Below the pieces are notes generated by a model. It was given only the letters and a program-made list of their open reading frames with translations. It made no database searches and was not told the DNA's origin. Of a stretch of 19,628 bases of DNA, positions 16,649 through 19,628 are shown piece by piece (the first letter of the stretch is position 1; each line of letters begins with the position of its first letter). The stretch covers positions 1 to 19,628 of the forward strand of contig JBBQPM010000127.1 of the NCBI GenBank assembly GCA_038217425.1, written 5' to 3'. This DNA is from JAIEPT01 sp038217425 (GTDB taxonomy: Bacteria; Planctomycetota; Planctomycetia; Gemmatales; Gemmataceae). Both the position numbers and the translations under genes were made by a program.

Positions 16649-16734
16649 CGGACGTTCGGTCCGTGGGGATTTCGTTATCAAAATCTCCCCCATATCACCG
16701 AAGCCGCAGGTTATCCGTTGCTCGGAGACCAGCT

Positions 16735-18522
16735 ATGTCGTTTCATTGGCACCCGCAGGAACAGGTCGCAACAGGCCGCTATCTGCTCAAGTGGCTGGTG
16801 CTCAGTTCGATTGTCGGCGTTTGCGGTGGAACGGCGTCCGCGGTTTTCCTGGCTTGCCTCGATCGCGCGACGGCAGTTCGGCTCGAACATCCCTGGTTGC
16901 TCTATTTCTTGCCGATCGCAGGACTGGCCATCGGCCTGGTCTACCATTGGTGGGGAAAGGACTGTGAGAAGGGGAACAACCTCATTCTCGAAGAGATTCA
17001 CGACCCCAAGAACGGCGTCTCGGGGCGGATGGCGCCACTGATCCTCATCGCCACAGTCGCAACTCATCTCTTTGGCGGCTCGGCGGGCCGTGAAGGCACG
17101 GCGGTCCAGATGGGTGGAAGCTTGGCCGGCTGGATCGGCCGGAAGCTTCGCCTGGACAAGATTCACACACGAATTCTCCTGATGGCAGGCGTCAGCGCGG
17201 GCTTCGGTTCGGTTTTCGGCACTCCGATCGCTGGAATGATCTTCGGCCTCGAAGTTCTGGCGGTTGGCCGCATCCGATACGACGCACTTTTTCCCTGTCT
17301 TGCGGCCAGCCTCGTCGGCGATTGGACATGCACGGCCTGGGGAATCGAGCATACGCACTATGCAGTCAATGTCGTCCCCCAATTCGGTCCTATTTTGGCG
17401 ATGAAAGTCTTTGTCGCCGCGCTGGCGTTTGCGCTCGTAAGCGTCTTGTTCGCGGAGACGACGCACTGGCTTCACTGGGTATTCAAGCAAGCGACTCCTT
17501 GGTCGCCGGCGCGTCCGATGATCGGCGCGGTAATGGTCATCGCACTCGTCTGGGTTGCTGGCACGGCGGATTACCTGGGACTGGGCATTCCCGTGCTAAT
17601 GCAGAGCTTCGAGCCCGGCGGAGTCGCGACCTGGGCTTTTCTGTGGAAACTCATCTTTACTGCGGTGACTTTGGGCGCCGGATTCAAGGGAGGCGAGGTG
17701 ACGCCTCTGTTCGTGATCGGTGCGGCGCTCGGAAGCACGCTGGGTGGACTATTGGACGTGCCGACCGGATACATGGCCGCGCTCGGCTTCGTCGCCGTCT
17801 TCGCCGGAGCGGCCAACACGCCGTTGGCATGCACCGTGATGGGCATCGAACTCTTTGGCGCTCCCCTCGCTCCATCCTTAGCCATCGCGTGTTGCGCCAG
17901 CTACATCTGGTCAGGGCACCGCGGCATCTATCTTTCGCAAATTGTCGATACGCCGAAAACGGGCGACGAATCTGTCTTGGCCGAGGAATCCCTCCGGAAC
18001 GTTCGTCAAACTCAATCACCGATCACTCTCAACTATCAGGCTCTGACGAGCCTGGTACGGCGTCTTCGTGGCTGTTCAACGTCCGTTCCGCTTGTTTCTC
18101 CTGGAGAATCCGAAATGAAACCTGTGACGCATCCCGCGAGTGCCACCGTAGGTCTGGTTCGAATTTTTCTTTCCGCCGACGAAAAAAAGAAAAGCCAACC
18201 GTGGTACAAGCGGTTGCTCTCTCGACCGCTGTATATGGACATCATTGACCTTGCACGCAAGGCAGGGCTCTGGGGGGCGACGGCAAAGGGCATGACCTCG
18301 GGATTCACAAAGCACGGGAAAAGCAGTGTCGTCATGCACGCCGAATCCGGACTCCGGAACACTCAGTTGTACGTGGACCTGATTGCGCCGAGGCCGAAGC
18401 TCGAGGCGTTCTTTCAACAGATCGCTCCCCTGATCGACGATCATCTCGTCATTTACAAGGAACTGGAATGCTGGAACGCGGCCGAAGAGGTCTTCGCCGA
18501 GCAAGGCCATAAATCGTCTTAA
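16735..18522 (+). CDS. CLC-F-like fluoride/proton antiporter fused to a DUF190 domain
   Basis: The protein has 595 residues. The ATG at 16735 has GGAGA six bases upstream; an open frame continues back to 16663 but without a better start. Residues 15-420 are a CLC transporter with about 10-12 hydrophobic helices. GREGTAVQMG at 118-127 holds the gating Glu120; the GREGT form rather than GREGP, and GNNL at 80-83 where chloride-type CLCs have the Ser filter, point to the fluoride-specific CLC-F branch (assignment from memory of the family). No CBS domains are present. After a polar linker, residues about 468-590 are a DUF190 (PII-like) domain: ATVGLVRIFL, RPLYMDIIDLARKAGLWGAT, and LEAFFQQIAPLIDDHLV. 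DUF190 is normally a separate small protein, often encoded beside the fluoride channel gene crcB. The fluoride riboswitch directly upstream supports fluoride export; regulation of transport by the DUF190 tail is inferred. Confidence 0.93.
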   Translation: MSFHWHPQEQVATGRYLLKWLVLSSIVGVCGGTASAVFLACLDRATAVRLEHPWLLYFLPIAGLAIGLVYHWWGKDCEKGNNLILEEIHDPKNGVSGRMAPLILIATVATHLFGGSAGREGTAVQMGGSLAGWIGRKLRLDKIHTRILLMAGVSAGFGSVFGTPIAGMIFGLEVLAVGRIRYDALFPCLAASLVGDWTCTAWGIEHTHYAVNVVPQFGPILAMKVFVAALAFALVSVLFAETTHWLHWVFKQATPWSPARPMIGAVMVIALVWVAGTADYLGLGIPVLMQSFEPGGVATWAFLWKLIFTAVTLGAGFKGGEVTPLFVIGAALGSTLGGLLDVPTGYMAALGFVAVFAGAANTPLACTVMGIELFGAPLAPSLAIACCASYIWSGHRGIYLSQIVDTPKTGDESVLAEESLRNVRQTQSPITLNYQALTSLVRRLRGCSTSVPLVSPGESEMKPVTHPASATVGLVRIFLSADEKKKSQPWYKRLLSRPLYMDIIDLARKAGLWGATAKGMTSGFTKHGKSSVVMHAESGLRNTQLYVDLIAPRPKLEAFFQQIAPLIDDHLVIYKELECWNAAEEVFAEQGHKSS

Positions 18523-18833
18523 TCTTTTAGGAGGCGACTCTGTTTTTTTGCGTTGAGAATCGGACGTGAGCCACGTGATGTGTACGGCGGTGCTGCCGAT
18601 GAACTTGGCGACGGTTGGCCTTGGCGCCGCACTCGGATTGATCGGACAGAAAGGGTCCTGACAGGCCTGTCCCCTTCTCCGTTATCTGCAAAAAACTTGG
18701 GCTTCATTTGCGACGCACACGTAGCGGGCGAGTTTGCGTTCATGACGACACCTTATTGCGGACGGATGAATAGGCCATGTAGTTCGCTCCTATATTGCTC
18801 GCGGTTAAGCAGAAAGTTTTGCGAAATATCTCT
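18523..18833. other. Gene-poor stretch after the CLC-DUF190 gene
   Basis: A strong AGGAGG ribosome-binding-like sequence lies at 18529-18534, seven bases after the transporter stop, but the frames that could start after it close within about 10 codons. A 94-codon frame from 18553 has no recognisable family, no site of its own and an ordinary hydrophobic end. A perfect 12-base palindrome, GACAGGCCTGTC, lies at 18660-18671. The stretch may be a decayed gene once cotranscribed with the transporter. Nothing else is supported. Confidence 0.5.
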
Positions 18834-18862
18834 TTGACAAAGGGCGCCGCGTAAGTTCTAAT
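18834..18862 (+). promoter_or_regulatory. Sigma-70-type promoter for the gene at 18987
   Basis: TTGACA at 18834-18839, a 17-base spacer and TCTAAT at 18857-18862 (5 of 6 matches to the -10 consensus) give one of the best vegetative promoter matches in the window. Transcription would start near 18869 and leave a leader of about 118 bases containing the direct repeat before the GTG start at 18987. Confidence 0.6.
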
Positions 18863-18879
18863 CCGCATGTGGGCGGCCC

Positions 18880-18940
18880 CATTATACAAACCGGGGCAAT
18901 TAGGGCCGCGCATTATACCAGCCGGCGCAATTAGGGCCGC
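18880..18940. repeat. 31-bp direct repeat, two copies, in a gene leader
   Basis: Two copies begin with CATTATAC and end with GCAATTAGGGCCGC, starting at 18880 and 18911 (period 31), with only three differences across 30 bases. GCGGCCC at 18873-18879 is also the reverse complement of GGGCCGC at 18903-18909 (end of copy 1) and of the same sequence at the end of copy 2, so alternative hairpins are possible. The repeat lies between a strong promoter and the ribosome binding site of the next gene and could be an operator, a leader switch or a transposon relic. Confidence 0.8.
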
Positions 18941-18971
18941 ACCGGTTGATCTAATCACATGGTTCGCTGGC

Positions 18972-18977
18972 AGGAGG
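18972..18977 (+). promoter_or_regulatory. Ribosome binding site that decides a GTG start
   Basis: AGGAGG is a perfect Shine-Dalgarno sequence nine bases before GTG at 18987. It favours that codon over the upstream ATG at 18867, which would translate through the direct repeat, and over the ATG at 19002, for which the spacing is too long. Confidence 0.8.
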
Positions 18978-18986
18978 GCTTCCGGC

Positions 18987-19448
18987 GTGCGGTTCTTCAC
19001 GATGGCGTGGTGGTGCGGCACGCAGACCGGCGACGCGGCGGACCCGTCCGTCGGGTATTCGGCCCACCTCGCCGCTGTGCGCGACCGCCTGCCGCCGGAT
19101 CTGCTCGCCACCCAAGAGTCGGTGTCCCTGCACGATACACGGCTCCGGGAATTGCGGTTGGCCGATGGCTCGCTATCGCTCGGATTGGACAGCTACGCCG
19201 GCGACGAGCGGTTGACGCTCACCTACAGCGGCGTCGAGCTGTTCGAGAGTGCCGCCAACCCGGAGGTTGGCCTGGGCGGACCGGCCGGGTATGGTGATCT
19301 CGGGTACTGCGAGGTTGACGTTCTGCCGGGCGGCGCATTCGAGCACCGCTTGCTGTTCTCCACCGGCATCGAGCTTGCCGTGGTGTTCCGCGGGTTCCGG
19401 CTTCAGCGAGCAAGGCACGCCGAACCGCCTTATGGCCCAAAAGGTTGA
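18987..19448 (+). CDS. MRFFT-type hypothetical protein (DUF4085-like)
   Basis: The protein has 153 residues from GTG, giving MRFFTMAWWCGTQTGD at its start. The pattern of an RFFT start, an HL plus LPPDLL helix, then LHDTRLREL, SLGLDSYAG, RLTLTYSGV, GDLGYCEVDVL and EHRLLFSTGIEL, matches a family of small cytoplasmic proteins common in Planctomycetota; I think it is close to DUF4085, but that name is from memory. The family's role is unknown. It has its own promoter (18834) and leader and shows no operon partner in the window. Confidence 0.75.
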   Translation: MRFFTMAWWCGTQTGDAADPSVGYSAHLAAVRDRLPPDLLATQESVSLHDTRLRELRLADGSLSLGLDSYAGDERLTLTYSGVELFESAANPEVGLGGPAGYGDLGYCEVDVLPGGAFEHRLLFSTGIELAVVFRGFRLQRARHAEPPYGPKG

Positions 19449-19628
19449 TAGCCGTTCCTTCGACGCAAACCGAATTCTGACTTTTTCCACGTCACAATCG
19501 GATCAACCGCTCCGAACTTCCTGCAGGCGTACCGGTCTCTCGGCGCCGGGATGGTTCAGCTTGGGCGTCCTGCTCACGTCCGGTTGTGACATACCTGTGT
19601 CACTGACGAGGCGGCGCCAAACAGCCTT
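19449..19628. other. Non-coding end of window with long-range inverted repeat
   Basis: No gene is supported in these 180 bases. GTCACAATCGG at 19491-19501 and CCGGTTGTGAC at 19580-19590 are complementary except for one G-U pair, 78 bases apart. They might be ends of a small palindromic element or chance; the window ends before this can be judged. Confidence 0.35.

Noticed and set aside
18553..18837. A 94-codon frame after the transporter
   Set aside because: It begins with TTG too far from the AGGAGG site, matches no family I know, and its composition is like out-of-frame translation.

Overview
The window reads as chromosomal DNA of a planctomycete (Planctomycetota, plausibly Pirellulales-like). 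The evidence is a secreted protein with planctomycete cytochrome c, DUF1549 and DUF1553 domains, a Tat-exported DUF1552 protein, families typical of the phylum, high GC, and GC-rich hairpin repeats in the gaps between genes. No rRNA, tRNA, CRISPR array, intact insertion sequence or prophage was seen.

Layout. 1-336: two tandem copies of a 142-bp unit, each with a pair of inverted hairpins; a third, partial copy carries the stop codon of the next gene. 329-5165 (minus): a hybrid PAS histidine kinase followed by a large secreted cytochrome-like DUF1549/DUF1553 protein. 5270-12089 (plus): a surface-glycan type cluster with a multi-pass membrane protein, a Trm112-like plus SAM methyltransferase protein, a broken sulfotransferase, a GT4 glycosyltransferase and an AsnB-type amidotransferase. 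12101-12255: a MITE-like element with 11-bp terminal inverted repeats that forms the 3' end of the next gene. 12230-14067 (minus): a Wzx-like flippase overlapping a NadD-like nucleotidyltransferase by ATGA. 14160-16379 (plus): a small hypothetical protein, a PabA/TrpG glutamine amidotransferase, and a DUF1552 protein overlapping it by ATGA. 16540-18522 (plus): a promoter, a fluoride riboswitch, and a CLC-type antiporter whose C-terminus is a DUF190 (PII-like) domain. 18523-18986: a gene-poor stretch with a strong promoter and a 31-bp direct repeat. 18987-19448: a small MRFFT-type hypothetical gene that starts at GTG.

How the genes work together. The glycan cluster could assemble, decorate (methyl, amide, formerly sulfate) and export a surface polysaccharide. 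The most notable unit is the fluoride module: an RNA sensor of fluoride sits upstream of a CLC-F-like fluoride/proton antiporter fused to DUF190, a domain usually encoded separately beside the unrelated fluoride channel CrcB/Fluc. Sensor, exporter and possible PII-like regulator are therefore in one transcription unit. The riboswitch and the two domains are read from the sequence; the regulatory role of DUF190 is inference.
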